In this document: in pieces, positions 1 through 10,504 of the stretch
Layout of the letters: every line of letters starts with the position of its first letter
How positions within the stretch are numbered: the first letter of the stretch is position 1
Origin: Branchipolynoe longqiensis
Taxonomy: Eukaryota; Annelida; Polychaeta; Phyllodocida; Polynoidae
Length of the DNA stretch: 64,000 bases
Direction of reading: 5' to 3'
Assembly: GCA_030323885.1 (NCBI GenBank)
Contig: CM059186.1
Coordinates: 29,621,005-29,685,004, forward strand
Notes under the pieces: generated by a model
The model's input: the letters and a program-made list of their open reading frames with translations, nothing else
Databases searched by the model: none
What the model was told of the DNA's origin: nothing
Program-made: the position numbers and the translations under genes

Positions 1-16
1 GTGTTTTATGTATATA

Positions 17-352
17 CAGTATAACCCCGTTAAACTAATCTTGGTTAACCCAAACGATTGGTTAATCCAAATGTTTTTCGGTGGCCTGGCAAAATAGTAC
101 CATTTATCATATAAAAAGGTCAATGGGGTCTCAAATGACCTTATAACCAAATGAAAGTTTGGTTAAGCCATACCGAAAGTGGCCTGGGGTCCGAACAATT
201 TCTTTGGATTAACCGATAGTTTGCATTAACCGACTTTGGTTTTAACCAACTTTTGTATATGATAAATGGCAGTATTTTGGCGGGCCGCCGAAAAAAGTTT
301 GGATTAACCGATCATTTGGTTTAACCGAGCTTGGTTTAATGGGGTTATACTG
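17..352. mobile_element. Non-autonomous pogo/Tigger-like MITE
   Basis: The element begins CAGTATAACCCCGTTAAAC and ends with its inverse (GGGGTTATACTG), and both sides are flanked by TA. A CAGT start, TA target duplication and repeated GGTTAATCCAAAC-type subterminal motifs are characteristic of the pogo/Tigger branch of the Tc1/mariner superfamily. The interior is itself partly palindromic (TATCATATAAAA and its inverse near 110 and 260). There is no transposase frame, so it depends on another element for movement. Three related copies lie at 3929, 48821 and 57414. Confidence 0.8.
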
Positions 353-680
353 TATATGTATATAGTTATACATATTACTCCAAGTCCCCAGAGATTAACC
401 TATGTATATATGTATATATATATATATATACTATCACCACAAGTCCCCAGCTATTAAGCTATGCATGCATATGTATAAGTATATTACTCTAAGTCCCCTG
501 ATATTAAGTTGTCTCGGAGGAAACCGGCGGTTGAAGCCATGGCTTGGAATGGGGGGGGGGAGGGGGCGACCTACACCAGGGAGATATCATAACCCACACG
601 TGTTCTTGGTAAATTCATGGCGCCCTCTCGCAGAATGTAGTCTCCTCTGACCCCATTCTGACAACCACGCCGTTATCTCC
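353..680. other. AT-rich spacer with three short imperfect repeats
   Basis: Three copies of a segment containing AAGTCCCCNGNNATTAA, preceded by ATATATTACT-like sequence, occur near 375, 440 and 495. The rest is TA microsatellite and unclassified sequence. No gene is visible. Confidence 0.5.
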
Positions 681-1090
681 ATGTATGTCCATGGCTATGT
701 CCATGTCAATGTCCATGTCAATGTCTATGTATATGTATATGTCTATGTATATGTATATGTCTATGTCCATGCCTATGACCATATCCATGTCAATGTATAT
801 AGTTATGTATATGGCCATGCCTATGCCCATGTATATGTCTATGTCTATATCAGTGTGTGTCTGTGTATATTTATGTGTATATATCTGTGTATGTGTCTGT
901 ATATGTCTATATATGTGTCTGTGTTTGTCTGTGTATGTGTCTGTCTGTGTACGTGTATGTGGCTGTGTTTGTCTGTGCCTGTGTATGTGTCTGTGTATAT
1001 GTATATGCCCAGTCCTATGTCTTTACCTGTATCCATGTATATGTCTATGTATATGCCTATGTCTATGTCTATGTGTATGCTTGTACATTT
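681..1090. repeat. (TATGTC/TATGTA)n hexanucleotide array
   Basis: About 400 bp of degenerate six-base units of the type ATGTCT, ATGTAT and ATGTCC, changing to TGTGTCTG-like units after 850. The six-base period keeps several frames open on both strands; the predicted peptides are pure Met/Tyr/Val/Ser repeats and are not genes. Confidence 0.9.
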
Positions 1091-1197
1091 TCAGGTCCAG
1101 GTCTAGGTCTTCTCTTTACGAGCACCGACCACAGCTGATTGTGGGCGGGATCCATCCATTGAGCCCGCGCCATCTAGATGGGATTTAACCGGGGCAT

Positions 1198-1795
1198 GAG
1201 GGGAGGGAGTGGAGGGGGGATGGGAGGGGAGGGGAGGGGAAGGGGAGGGAGGGGAGGAGAGTGATGTGGAAGGGGGTGGGAGGGGAGTGAGGAGGTGGGT
1301 GGGAGGAGAGGGGAGGGGGTGGAGGGAGGGAGGGAAGGGGGGGAGGGGAGGGGAGGGGGAGGGAATGGGAGGGGAGGGGGAGGGGAGGGGGGAGGGGACG
1401 GGGGGAGGAGAGGGGAAGGGACGGGGATGGGAGGGGAGTGGGGAGGTGGGTGGGAGGAAAGGAGAGGGGAGAGGATGGGGGGACGGAAGGGGAGGAGAGG
1501 GGAGGGGAAGGGGTGGGAGGGGGAGGTGGGTGGGAGGAGAGGGAGGGGAGCGGATGGGGAAGGGAGGGGACGGAAGGGGAGGAGGGAGGGATGGAGGGGA
1601 AGGGAGGGGAAAGAGGGGATGGGAGGGGGAGGAGGAGGGATGGAGGGAAGGGGAGGTGGAATGGGAGGCTGCAAGGGGAGTCGGGATGGGAGGGGAGTGC
1701 GGAAGGAACGGGAGGGGAGGGGAGTGGAGAGGGGGAGGGGAGGAGAGGGGAGGGGAGAAGGGAGGGGAGGACAGTGGATGGAGGGAGGCGAGGTG
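1198..1795. repeat. Purine-rich GGGAGGGGA array
   Basis: About 600 bp of G/A-only sequence on the plus strand built from degenerate GGGAGGGGA-type units. The many runs of three or more Gs make it a likely G-quadruplex or triplex former. Open frames across it are composition artefacts. Confidence 0.9.
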
Positions 1796-1798
1796 TGG

Positions 1799-1945
1799 GA
1801 GGGGGAACACCCGGCACCCTCGGCCCGGCACCCTCAGCCCGGCACCCTCGGCCCGGCACCCTCGGCCCGGCACCCTCAGCCCGCCACCCTCGGCCCGGCA
1901 CCCTCGGCCCGCCACCCTCGGCCCGGCACCCTCGGCCCGGCACGC
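1799..1945. repeat. 14-bp minisatellite CCGGCACCCTCGGC
   Basis: About ten tandem copies of a 14-bp unit with CTCGGC/CTCAGC and GGCACC/GCCACC variants. The following 290 bp (1946-2236) is GC-rich, unclassified and shows no convincing exon. Confidence 0.9.
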
Positions 1946-2238
1946 CGGCCGCGGTGACTTCCCGTACCCGTGCTCCCGTACATGAGCGGCGGGCGCGTTG
2001 CTCGGAACAATTTGAACAACGCAGCTGCACTGGTAGATAATCTCATTCTGAGAGGTCGGACCCCCTCGTGGCTAAGCCTCCGGAGGGGGGGGGGGTGCAG
2101 GGGTTTGTGTGTGGAGGGGGGGAGGCTGGAGGATTGGCTTGGTCCAGCCTGCAGCAGCCCGCGCACACGGCCTCTGTACATATACTACTCACGGCCAACG
2201 CTGTGGCGCGGGTCAGCCTCCCTGGAAGACAGTGCTAT

Positions 2239-2376
2239 GTTGGTTGGTTGTTAGAGTTTTATGGCCTGTCAACATCTAAGGTCATATCAGGACGGGTACC
2301 GACTTGTAGCAGTGCGCACTAATTGTGACTTTATAGTGTTGCCTCACTGAGAGACCAGGCCGCCAGCACCATGATC
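2239..2376 (-). mobile_element. SINE-A, truncated copy
   Basis: Tail-side fragment in inverse orientation. It carries the AACATCTAAGGTCATATCAGG block and the GAGACCAGGC block, then stops abruptly where a second SINE-A tail begins at 2377. The younger copy probably inserted into the older one. Confidence 0.8.
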
Positions 2377-2700
2377 TTATGGTTGTTGGAATTCTATGCC
2401 TGGCAACATCTAAGGTCATATCAGGATGGGTACCGACTTGTGACAGTGCGCACTCATGGCGACTTTATAGTGCTTCTCTACTGAGAGACTAGGCCACCAG
2501 CACCATGACCTGATATCCCACTCAGTTACATTATCCTGATACTGAACTAACCCGTCCTTGGCCTATCCTAATAATGCCAAGCACCTGGCTAGGAAGCGAC
2601 AAGTATCAGTTTTGTAAGCCATCAGTTTGACTCGACAGGGTATTAAACTCCTGACTTTCCGCACGGTTTGCGCTCTACCGATTCGCTATGAAACAGGGAG
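2377..2700 (-). mobile_element. SINE-A, near full length, variant head
   Basis: Contains the whole body and a tRNA-related head ending near 2695. The head is of the second type (inverse of a CCGTGCGGAAAG-like variable arm). The B-box region is degenerate (GGGTATTAAACTC). Confidence 0.8.
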
Positions 2701-2867
2701 GTTCCTCGAGATGCTTGGTACATTGGGGTGTGTGGAGAGGGATCCGGGTGGGTGGGGGGGGGAGGTTATGGCATATGGCAGGGATTCGCCAATCACAGCG
2801 GTCTACTGCACTCTTCAGTTGAGACTGCTTTGCTACCTCGATGTCCCACTGTCACATTATTTCGCAT

Positions 2868-2916
2868 GTCCTGGTATGACCTTAGATGTTGTCAGGGCGA
2901 AAAACTCCACCAACTA
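2868..2916 (+). mobile_element. SINE-A tail fragment
   Basis: Only the last ~50 bp of the family is recognisable (TATGACCTTAGATGTTG, then a degraded GGGCGAAAAAC). A diverged fragment in the other orientation may follow at 2920-2965. Confidence 0.6.
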
Positions 2917-2974
2917 ACCACCCACATTATTTCGCTGGGACTGACCAGACTAATCAAGTCCTTGACCTATGTAA

Positions 2975-3231
2975 CACCCCCATCACACCAAACTAGTTCT
3001 CAAACCATCTGACCCGGTTTTAAAACGGGCTGTGGTCGGGGTAGAACGTGACTGCAAGACAATTTTGGCATTCTCAAAGTTCTGGAGCACCATTCCGTTC
3101 TAGCCCGTCCATTCCATTCGTAAACATACTGTAAAAAGTTGCTACTATGTCCATTCCATTCGCACACAGTTTGAGCCCGTTCAGCAACATTTTCAAGAAC
3201 GTACTGAGAACTAGTTTGGTGTGATGGGGGT
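2975..3231. mobile_element. Short TIR element, unclassified
   Basis: About 257 bp with near-perfect inverted ends: ACCCCCATCACACCAAACTA plus AGTTCTCA on the left, and the inverse at 3203-3231. TAAC occurs at both flanks. A 12-bp direct repeat (TCCATTCCATTC) lies inside at ~3108 and ~3149. No coding capacity. The superfamily cannot be assigned from one copy. Confidence 0.65.
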
Positions 3232-3238
3232 ATAACTG

Positions 3239-3548
3239 TGATAGGCCGTGTCTGGCACATAAGGCCAGTTCCCCCTTGTCGTAAATCGATACAACACAAA
3301 GAGAAGAGAGGGAGAGAAAGCCATACTTCAAAGTTCAATTCCTTGCTCTGCCCATTGCATCATCACAGAACCAAGTGACCCACCCCCTGACCAATTGGGT
3401 CGCAGGGAATCTCTCATTGTGGGGGGGGGGGGGGGGGGGGGGACTAGAAGTTGCAGTACGGAGGGGGGTGGGGGCGGTCCACCTAGGGACTCCCCCCCCC
3501 CTCTGGCTACCTGTTGCCGTAGATGAGCAACAGTCCCTGCTGCCAATG
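3239..3548. other. Unclassified spacer with a 22-G run
   Basis: No gene. A homopolymer of 22 G occupies 3421-3442, followed by a G-rich and then a C-rich stretch near 3486. Nothing else is recognised. Confidence 0.6.
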
Positions 3549-3612
3549 CATGGTTGGTTGGTTGTTGGAGTTTTACGTCTTGGCAACATCTAAGGTCATA
3601 TCAGGACGGGCC
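3549..3612 (-). mobile_element. SINE-A tail fragment
   Basis: Begins with the (TTGG)n-type junction common at this family's tails, then the inverse of the GTTGCTAGGACGTAAAAC tail, and ends at CAGGACGGGCC. Another tail fragment lies at 3753-3790. Confidence 0.75.
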
Positions 3613-3928
3613 ACTGCATGGTGGTCAGGCTCATGTATGGTAACGTCAACTGTCATGCAAGGTTGAGATAAGCATTAATGTGCGTGTAATTCTTGGGGAT
3701 TTCAGCAATGTTGGGGATCAGGCCTACCTACCCCTATGGCCTGCCACATCGGGTTTTATGTCCTAGCAACATCTAAGTTCATATCAGGAAACACCTGTTG
3801 CACCGGAAGTGATTATACACAGTGTATATGTATACATGTGAAGCAGACAGACTACTGATAATGAAGGTTGGTTTCTAACTGGGATAAGCGATAACCTTAA
3901 ATATTAGCCGTGTCTAATTTACATAGTA

Positions 3929-4418
3929 CAGTATAACCCCATTAAACCAAACTTGAAGGGACCCTAGAAATGTGTTTGGATTAACCGATCATTGGTTTAA
4001 TCAGGCTTTGGCTTCGACTTTGACTTGGCTTTGGCAAAAACGCAGCTGCATTATGAATGCAATATACAATGTATGTGGACATGTTGATTATTGTGTTTTT
4101 ATGTATATACATTATAACCTAGTTAAACCAAGCTCAGTTAAACCAAGCGATTGGTTAATCCAAACTTTTTTTGGCGGCCTGGAAAAATACTACCATTTAT
4201 CATATAAAAAAGTCTCCGATGACCTTATAACCACATGAAAGTTTGGTTTAACCGTACTGTAAGTGTCCTGGGGCCCGACAATTTTGCTTGGATTAACCGA
4301 CTTTGGTTTAACCAACTTTTTTATATGATAAATGGTAGTATTTTGCCGGGCCGCCCAAAAAGGTTTGGATTAACCATTCGTTTGGTTAAACCGAGCTTGG
4401 TTTAACGGGGTTGCACTG
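3929..4418. mobile_element. Long-form pogo/Tigger-like MITE
   Basis: Starts CAGTATAACCCC and ends with an inverse copy (CAGTGCAACCCC read from the right), flanked by TA at 3927-3928 and 4419-4420. It has an extra ~160-bp module at its left end containing GGGACCCTAGAAAT and TTTGACTTGGCTTTGG. The same module occurs inverted at the right end of the copies at 48821 and 57414, so this is a composite subfamily. No transposase is encoded. Confidence 0.8.
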
Positions 4419-4852
4419 TATCTTGATTCCCGATCAAAAAAACGACGTGTAATATGAAGCAGTCTTGGGCCAGCCTACGCAGCACTCACAGAGTACTTAC
4501 TTCGTTTCAGACGGCCTGAAGTTTGTACTTTACCTCAGAGGTTACAGCTGAGGGATGCATTGTCCCCAGAGGGTATGAATGGGTGTTTGTGTGGGTGGGT
4601 GGAGGAAGGAGGCGCTACTGGAAGAGGGAGCGGCTCCATGGAGGCCAGGGGCCATGTTTGATGGAGGAGCCTCACTTCAGAGAGGGCACCATGAACTTAG
4701 CGATACAGAATGTGCAGCTTAACATGAATGCAGTGAATCCGTATTGGTGGAGTACCTGCCAGTTTCTCCTATTATCGCCCCCACCCCAACCCCCAAAATT
4801 GGTATTAATTTATAGGGGTATTCATGTATAAGCATTCAACTGGTTTCTTTTA
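4419..4852. other. Unclassified sequence, no supported gene
   Basis: A 102-codon open frame at 4523-4831 has no recognisable domain and ends in low-complexity sequence. There is no promoter or splice context, so I do not call it. Confidence 0.4.
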
Positions 4853-5367
4853 AGTTGCATAAACCGATGGTTTTGGGTTTCAGTAACTTTTTTTTTAGAT
4901 AAATACAGTAGGATGATTGTTATAATCTACCTCACTTTTGTTTGAAGTAAGTTGTATTTTAAATGACTATATTTGAAGAGCCAAACATCCACAAATATTG
5001 TTGGCAATCTTGGCAATCTTTGGCAATCTTTGGCGATCTTTGGCAATCTTTGCACTCTTTGGCAATCTTTGGCAATCTTTGACACTCTTTGGCAATCTTT
5101 GGCACTCTTTGGCAATCTTTGGCAATCTTTGGCAATCTGTGGCAATATTTGGCAATCTTCGGCAATCTTTGGCAATCTTTGGCAATCTTGCCAACATTCT
5201 GACACCATAGGCTTCAGCAGTAAAAGGTTCTATGAAACTGACTCAGTATTCTCTTCTATGCAGCAACAAATGCTTAATAAGTGTCCAAGTATCTGAGTTA
5301 GATATGTAGAATTAAGATGAGTTTTATTATATTTTAAATTGTGCTGCTTTTAGCGGACTATGCAGCT
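4853..5367. mobile_element. FB-TTAA foldback MITE with internal minisatellite
   Basis: Left end AGTTGCATAAACCGATGG follows a TTAA. The right end is the inverse (CGGACTATGCAGCT). The sequence between matches the copies at 8287, 22994 and 33653, including CTGACACCATAGGCT and GAGTTAGATATGTAGAAT. The difference is at the centre: where other copies have a short palindrome (GGCAAGCTTGCC), this copy carries ~190 bp of a 10-bp repeat. The right end runs directly into a second array. Confidence 0.8.
5002..5195. repeat. 10-bp minisatellite GGCAATCTTT inside a MITE
   Basis: About 19 units of GGCAATCTTT with variants such as GACACTCTTT and GGCGATCTTT. It is embedded at the central palindrome of the host MITE. 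The overlapping open frames on both strands are products of the repeat. Confidence 0.9.
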
Positions 5368-6095
5368 CTTCTATTGAGCTTCTCATCTCTGTGCAGTTTC
5401 TTCTATAGAGCTTCTCATCTCTATGCAGCTCTTCTATAGAGCTTCTCATCTCTATGCAACTTCTTCTATAGAGCTTCTCAGCTCTATGCAGCTTCTTCTA
5501 TAGAGCTTCTCATCTCTATGCAACTTCTATAGAGCTTCTCTTCTCAATGCAGCTTCTTCTATAGCGCTTCTCATCTCTATGCAGCTTCTATAGAGCTTCT
5601 CTTCTCAATGCAGCTTCTTCTATTGAGCTTGTCATCTCTATGCAGCTTCTTCTATAGAACTTCTCATCTCTATGCAGCTGCTTCTATAGAACTTCTCATC
5701 CCTCTGCAGCTTCTTCTATGGAGCTTCTCATCTCTATGCAGCTTATTCTATAGAGCTTCTCATCTCTATGCAACATTACAATAGAGCTTCTCATCTCTAT
5801 GCAGCTTCTTCTATAGAGCTTCTCATCTCTATGCAACTTGTTCTATAGAGCTTCCCATCTATATGCAGTTTCATCAATAGAGCTTCTCCTCTCTATGCAG
5901 TTTCTATAGAGCTTCTCATCTGTATGCAGCTCTTCTATAGAGCTTCTCTCTATGTAGCTTCTTCTATAGAGCGTCTAGTCTGTATGCATCTTCTTCTATA
6001 GAGCTTCTCATCTCTATGCAGCTTCTTCTATCGAGCTTCTCATCTCTATGCAGCTTCTTCTATAGAGCTTCTCATCTCTATGCAGCTTCTTCTAA
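5360..6095. repeat. 32-bp minisatellite derived from the MITE end
   Basis: About 23 units of a 29-32-bp sequence: ATGCAGCTTCTTCTATAG followed by AGCTTCTCATCTCT. The TATGCAGCT portion equals the right terminus of the adjoining MITE. Units vary by a 3-bp deletion (TTCTTC to TTC) and by point changes. Confidence 0.9.
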
Positions 6096-6470
6096 TTAAT
6101 CATTACACTGGGTTATTTGACACTCCTCGAAGTGACTTACCTTGTTTCCATTGATTACCCAGATTCGATGAGCACACGTCAAGAAATGTCTAAGTTAAAG
6201 ATGGCTGGCGACATTCCAGACACCCCTGCCAAATGGCAGCTGTATTATTGTCTTTAATTGGGGAATGTGTGTTATGATGTGTGTTGGCGGTGGGGGGGGG
6301 GGGGGTGATAGGTTGAATTCCCAAATTGATTCATGTGGTAATCAGACACTAACCAGCATCGATCCTTGTTCCTTTTTCTTTTAATTGTCCGTATCTGATA
6401 AGATTACTCCTTGGATTCTTCGCCCCCACCTCCAGAGCCTCCCTACTACTACCCAGAATCCTTCCAAGCG
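6096..6470. other. Unclassified spacer
   Basis: Near-unique sequence with a short poly-G tract at ~6293-6305. No gene or repeat family is recognised. Confidence 0.4.
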
Positions 6471-6705
6471 GAACAGGATGGCAAAGTGGGTAGAGTAGCC
6501 CACTTACAGAACGAGAGGACGAGAGATTAATCCCCGGGCGAGTCAAAGAGGAGATTTGCAAAATTGCAAAATTGGAACTTGTCGCTACCCTGTCTGGTGC
6601 TCAGCAATGCTAGGATAGGGCAATGAAAGGACTGGTTGATTTGGCGTCAGGATAATTTCCCCAAGTAGGATCTTGTGTCATGGTGCTGGCAGCTTAGCTA
6701 TGACG
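6471..6705 (+). mobile_element. SINE-A, head and body, 3' interrupted
   Basis: Plus-oriented copy with a diverged head (GGATGGCAAAGTGGGTAGAG, then a weak B box) and body up to GTGCTGGCAGCTTAGC. It is cut where a minus-oriented copy begins at 6706, so the two are abutting or nested in opposite orientations. Confidence 0.75.
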
Positions 6706-7037
6706 TTGGTTGGTTGTTGGAGTTTTACGTCCTGGCAACATCTAATTCATATCAGGATGGGTACCGACTTGTGACAGTGCGCAGTTATGATGACTTCATA
6801 GTGCTGCCCATTAGGAAATCAGGCCACCAGCACCATGACCCGATATCCCACTAAGTCGCATTATCCGGACACTGAGCTAACCAGTCATTGCCTATCATGT
6901 TAATGCCAAGCACCAGGCTAGGAAGCGACAAGTATCAATTTAATTAATACGTCATTGGTTTGACTGGATCGGGAACCGAACTCCCGACCTTCCGCACACG
7001 AGGCCTGCGATCTACCGAATCGGCCACCTCTTCTGGT
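6706..7037 (-). mobile_element. SINE-A, near full length, variant head
   Basis: Starts at the tail with TTGGTTGGTTGTTGG and runs to the head at 7037. The B-box region (inverse of GTTCGGTTCCC) and the CGAATCGGCCACCTC A-box side are both visible. Confidence 0.85.
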
Positions 7038-7144
7038 AGAACAGCACAATAAAGCAGCGATGAGCACGGCCTGTCACAAATCGGTTATGATATCTCCCCG
7101 ACGGCTGCTGGACCGTATGACGTCATGACTGTCAAGTTCCTCCA

Positions 7145-7735
7145 CCCTTCTCTTTCTCCTCCCTCCCCCCTCTGAAGCCTCCCCACCCTTTTGCTCACTT
7201 CCCTCCATCCTTCCGACTCCACCGCTCCTTCCTTCCCTCCATCCTTCCGTCTCTATCCCTCCTTCCCTCCCTCCATCCTTCCGTCTCTACCCCTCCTTCC
7301 CTCCCTCCATCCTTCCGTCTCTATCCCTCCTTCCCTCCCTTCATCCTTCCGTCTCTACCCCTCCTTCCCTCCCTCCATCCTTCCGTCTCTATCCCTCCTT
7401 CCTTCCCTCCATCCTTCCGTCTCTAACCCTCCTTCCCTCCCTCCATCCTTCCCTTCTCTACCCCTCCTTCCCTCCCTCCATCCTCCCTTCCTCTCAACCC
7501 TCCTTCCTCTCCCTTCCTCCCTTCCGTCTCCTACCCCCCTTCCCTCCCTTCCATCCTTCCCTCCTTCCCTCTTCCTTCCCTCCCTCCTCCTTCCCTCCTT
7601 CCCTCCTTTCCCCCTTCCCTCCTTCGCTCCTTCCCTGCTTCCCTCCTCCCTTGCCCGCTTCCCTCCTTCCCTCCTTCCCTCCTTCCCATCCTTCCCTCCT
7701 TCCCCCCTCCATCCTTCCCGACTTCCCAACAGGTG
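7145..7735. repeat. Pyrimidine-rich CCTTCCCTCCAT array
   Basis: Degenerate C/T-only tract. The first 300 bp has ~32-bp units containing CCATCCTTCCGTCTCTA; the rest is CCTTCCCT repeats. Both strands have long Pro/Ser/Leu or Gly/Glu/Arg frames that are compositional. Confidence 0.9.
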
Positions 7736-7870
7736 CTGGCGGGAAGGCTGGCTTGCAAGCCGGGTGGAGGGGAACACGCTGCCAATTGAATCATGTCCAG
7801 CTCCGGGGACTGCGCCGGGTCTGGCGGCCAAACATGGGCCGAACACTGCCGGGAATCCGGCCTCCCAGAC

Positions 7871-8095
7871 TCGCAAGGCTCCCTGTATCCAGTCTCCCAG
7901 TCACCCAAGGATACCGGGCTCTCGGGCTCCCAAGGCTCCCATACTCCCGAGCTTCCGAGCTCCAGTTCTCCCAAGCTCCAGGGCTCCCAGGATCCCAGAC
8001 TCCCAAGGATCCCAGACTCCAAAGGCTCCTAGACTCCCGGGCTCTCGGGCTCGCAGACTCTCGGACTTCTAGACTACCGGGCTCCCGGGCTCCCT
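7871..8095. repeat. 10-bp array of the type GGCTCCCAGA
   Basis: Degenerate decamer repeats (GACTCCCAAG, GGCTCCCAGG, GGCTCTCGGG). They are followed at 8107-8137 by an isolated FB-TTAA right end (GGACTATGCAACG). Confidence 0.8.
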
Positions 8096-8195
8096 AAGAT
8101 CGCAGGACAGAAACTCAAAAGCATAGGACTATGCAACGTTATGCCATCATCAGAAATATCAGAAATCAAGTATATCAATCAGTAATGTTAAGTAT

Positions 8196-8262
8196 GTTGG
8201 TTTTTTTTGTTTTTGTTTGTTGGGGTTTTACATTATAACATGTAGGTCATATCAGGACTGTT
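8196..8262 (-). mobile_element. SINE-A tail fragment
   Basis: Short, diverged tail after a T/G-rich run; GTAGGTCATATCAGGACTG is the recognisable part. Confidence 0.55.
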
Positions 8263-8286
8263 TTGGTTTGTTTTTTTCTTTTTTCA

Positions 8287-8628
8287 AGCTGCATAGTCCA
8301 ATGAAATATCAAATTTTCAAAACAAAACCAATTATCTAGATTTGATGTGAAATATCTAACTTAGATACTGATGCGCTTATTAAGCATTTGTTTCTGCATA
8401 GAAGGCAATACTGAGTTAATTTAACAGAACCTGTTACTGCGGAGGTCTATGGTGTCAGAGTTTTGGCAAGCCTGCCAAAACTAATTTTCCATGTTTGCAC
8501 TCAAAATATCTAAAAAGTTTACCATTTAAAAGTAACTTTGAACTAGTGTAAAGTAGGCAGTAGTGATCGATCTAATATATTTATCTCAGAAAAAATACAG
8601 AAATTCAAAACCATCGGACTATGCAGCT
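8287..8628. mobile_element. FB-TTAA foldback MITE
   Basis: Full length (342 bp). Left end AGCTGCATAGTCCAATG, right end the inverse of AGCTGCATAGTCCGATG, flanked by TTCA on the left and TTAA on the right. It has the central GGCAAGCCTGCC region and no open frame. TTAA insertion preference points to the piggyBac or Kolobok superfamilies, but the TIR alone does not decide which. Confidence 0.8.
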
Positions 8629-8930
8629 TTAATGTCGGATGTTTTTCGTGGTTAGTTGGCATGGGTCAAGCCAATCAGACAGCTGTGTGAGTGGGTGGGT
8701 GGCTGGGTGGGTGAGTGGGTGTGTGCCCTGGTGGGTGGGTGGCTGTGTGAGTGGTTAAGGTGTGGAGGATCCGGTGATGTGTGTGAAATTGACTGACTTG
8801 TGTTTACGGGAGCTAACAAGATGGAATCTGAGGGGTGTGCAATGATTGGCTCCGCGGTGATTGGCTAACAGGCTCCACCACTGAGACTGGGGTTGAGTGG
8901 TCTGCCCCAATCATGAGTGAGTGAATGTAA
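8629..8930. other. GT-rich transition zone
   Basis: Contains GTGGGTGGGTGGC repeats at ~8690-8760 and otherwise unclassified sequence leading into the minisatellite. No gene. Confidence 0.5.
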
Positions 8931-10262
8931 GTGGCTGTGAGTGGTTGTGAGCGGCTGTGAGCAGATGTGAGTGGCTGTGAGTGTATGTGACTGGCTGTCA
9001 GGGGCTATAAGTGGCTGTCAGGGGATTTGAGTGGCTTTGAGTGGCTCCGAGGGCTTTTGAGTGGATGTGAGCGGATGTGAGTGGCTGCGGGTGGTTGTCA
9101 GTGTGTAAAGTATTCCAGCTTTGAGTGGCTGTCAGTGGCTGTCAGTGGGTGTGGATGGCTGTGAGTGGTTGTCAGTGGCTGTCAGTGGCTGGCAGTGGCT
9201 GTGAGTGGGTGTGAATGGTTTGAGTGACTGTGAGTGGATGTGAGTGGCTGCGGGTGGCTGTCAGTGGCTTTTAGTAGCTGTCAGTGGCTGTCAGTGGGTG
9301 TGGATGGCTGTCAGTGGCTGTCAGTGGCTTTGAATGACTGTGAGTGGGTGTGATTAGTTTGAGTGACTAAGAGTGGATGTGAGTGGCTGTGGTTGGCTGT
9401 CAGTGGCTTTTAGTAGCTATCAGTGGATGTCAGTGGGTGTGGATGGTTGGCAGTGGCTGTCAGTGGCTGTCAGTGGTTTAAGTGGCTGTCAGTGGGTGTG
9501 AATGGGTTGAGTGACTGTGAGTGGATGTGAGTGGCTGCGGGTGGCTGTCAGTGGCTTTTAGTAGCTATCAGTGGCTGTCAGTGGGTGTGGATGCTTGTCA
9601 GTGGCTGTCAGTGGCTGTCAGTGGTTTGAGTGGCTGTCAGTGGGTGTGAATGGGTTGAGTGACTGTGAGTGGATGTGAGTGGCTGCGGGTGGCTGTGAGT
9701 GGCTTTTAGTAGCTGTCAGTGGCTGTTTGTGGGTGTGGATGGCTGTTAGTGGCTGTCAGTGGCTGTCAGTGGTTTGAGTGGCTGTGAGTGGGTGTGAATG
9801 CGTTGAGTGACTGTGAGTGGATGTGAGTGGTTGCGGGTGGCTGTCAGTGGCTTTTAGTAGCTGTCAGTGGCTGTCAGTGGGTGTGGATGCTCGTCAGTGG
9901 CTGTCAGTGGATGTCAGTGGTTTGAGTGGCTGTCAGTGGGTGTGAATGGGTTGAGTGACTGTGAGTGGATGTGAGTGGCTGCGGGTGGCTGTCAGTGGCT
10001 TTTAGTAGCTGTCAGTGGCTGTTAGTGGGTGTGGATGGCTGTTAGTGGCTGTCAGTGGCTGTCGGTGGTTTGAGTGGCTGTGAGTGGGTGTGAATGGTTT
10101 GAGTGACTGTGCGTGGATGTGAGGGGCTGCGGGTGGCTGTCAGTGGCTTTGAGTGGTGTTGAGTGGTTGTGAATGGATGTGAGTGGATGTGAGTGGCTGT
10201 GAGTGGTAGTGAGGGAATGTGAGTGGGATTAAGTGGCTGTGAGTGGGTTTAAGTGGCACTGA
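8931..10262. repeat. GTGGCTGTCA minisatellite with 148-bp higher-order period
   Basis: Basic units of about 9-10 bp (GTGGCTGTCA, GTGGCTGTGA, GTGGATGTGA) are arranged in a larger period. The landmark GAGTGACTG/AAGAGTGGATG appears at 9361, 9509, 9657, 9805, 9953 and 10101, exactly 148 bp apart each time, with an earlier copy at 9222. Each large unit contains one GGCTTTTAGTAGCT block. Confidence 0.9.
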
Positions 10263-10504
10263 GTGGCAGGAATCGCAGGAATCGCAGGAATCGCAGGTGT
10301 TGCTGGTGTGTGTGGCTTCCTATCTCTGAGTCCCCATCTATTACACCGATTGAGCGGCTCCTCCTCACGCCATGTCTCCAAGCCGGGTAGAAGCCGTCGC
10401 ACCGGCAGCAGGGGGGGGGGGGGGGGGCGTGGCTGCCCTGCCCCCCCCCCCTCTTACAACCATGCGGTGCCTCCAGAATATGGTGGCGTCCAGAATATGC
10501 TGGA

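Noticed and set aside
1103..2040. Long Pro/Ser and Gly/Glu frames on both strands
   Set aside because: Produced by the purine-rich and 14-bp arrays; no domain and no codon structure.
4523..4831. 102-codon plus-strand frame
   Set aside because: Mixed composition but no motif, no splice sites or promoter, and a repetitive end; insufficient support.
7118..7125. CRE (TGACGTCA) as a regulatory element
   Set aside because: A single 8-bp palindrome in a spacer without other promoter features; expected by chance in 64 kb.
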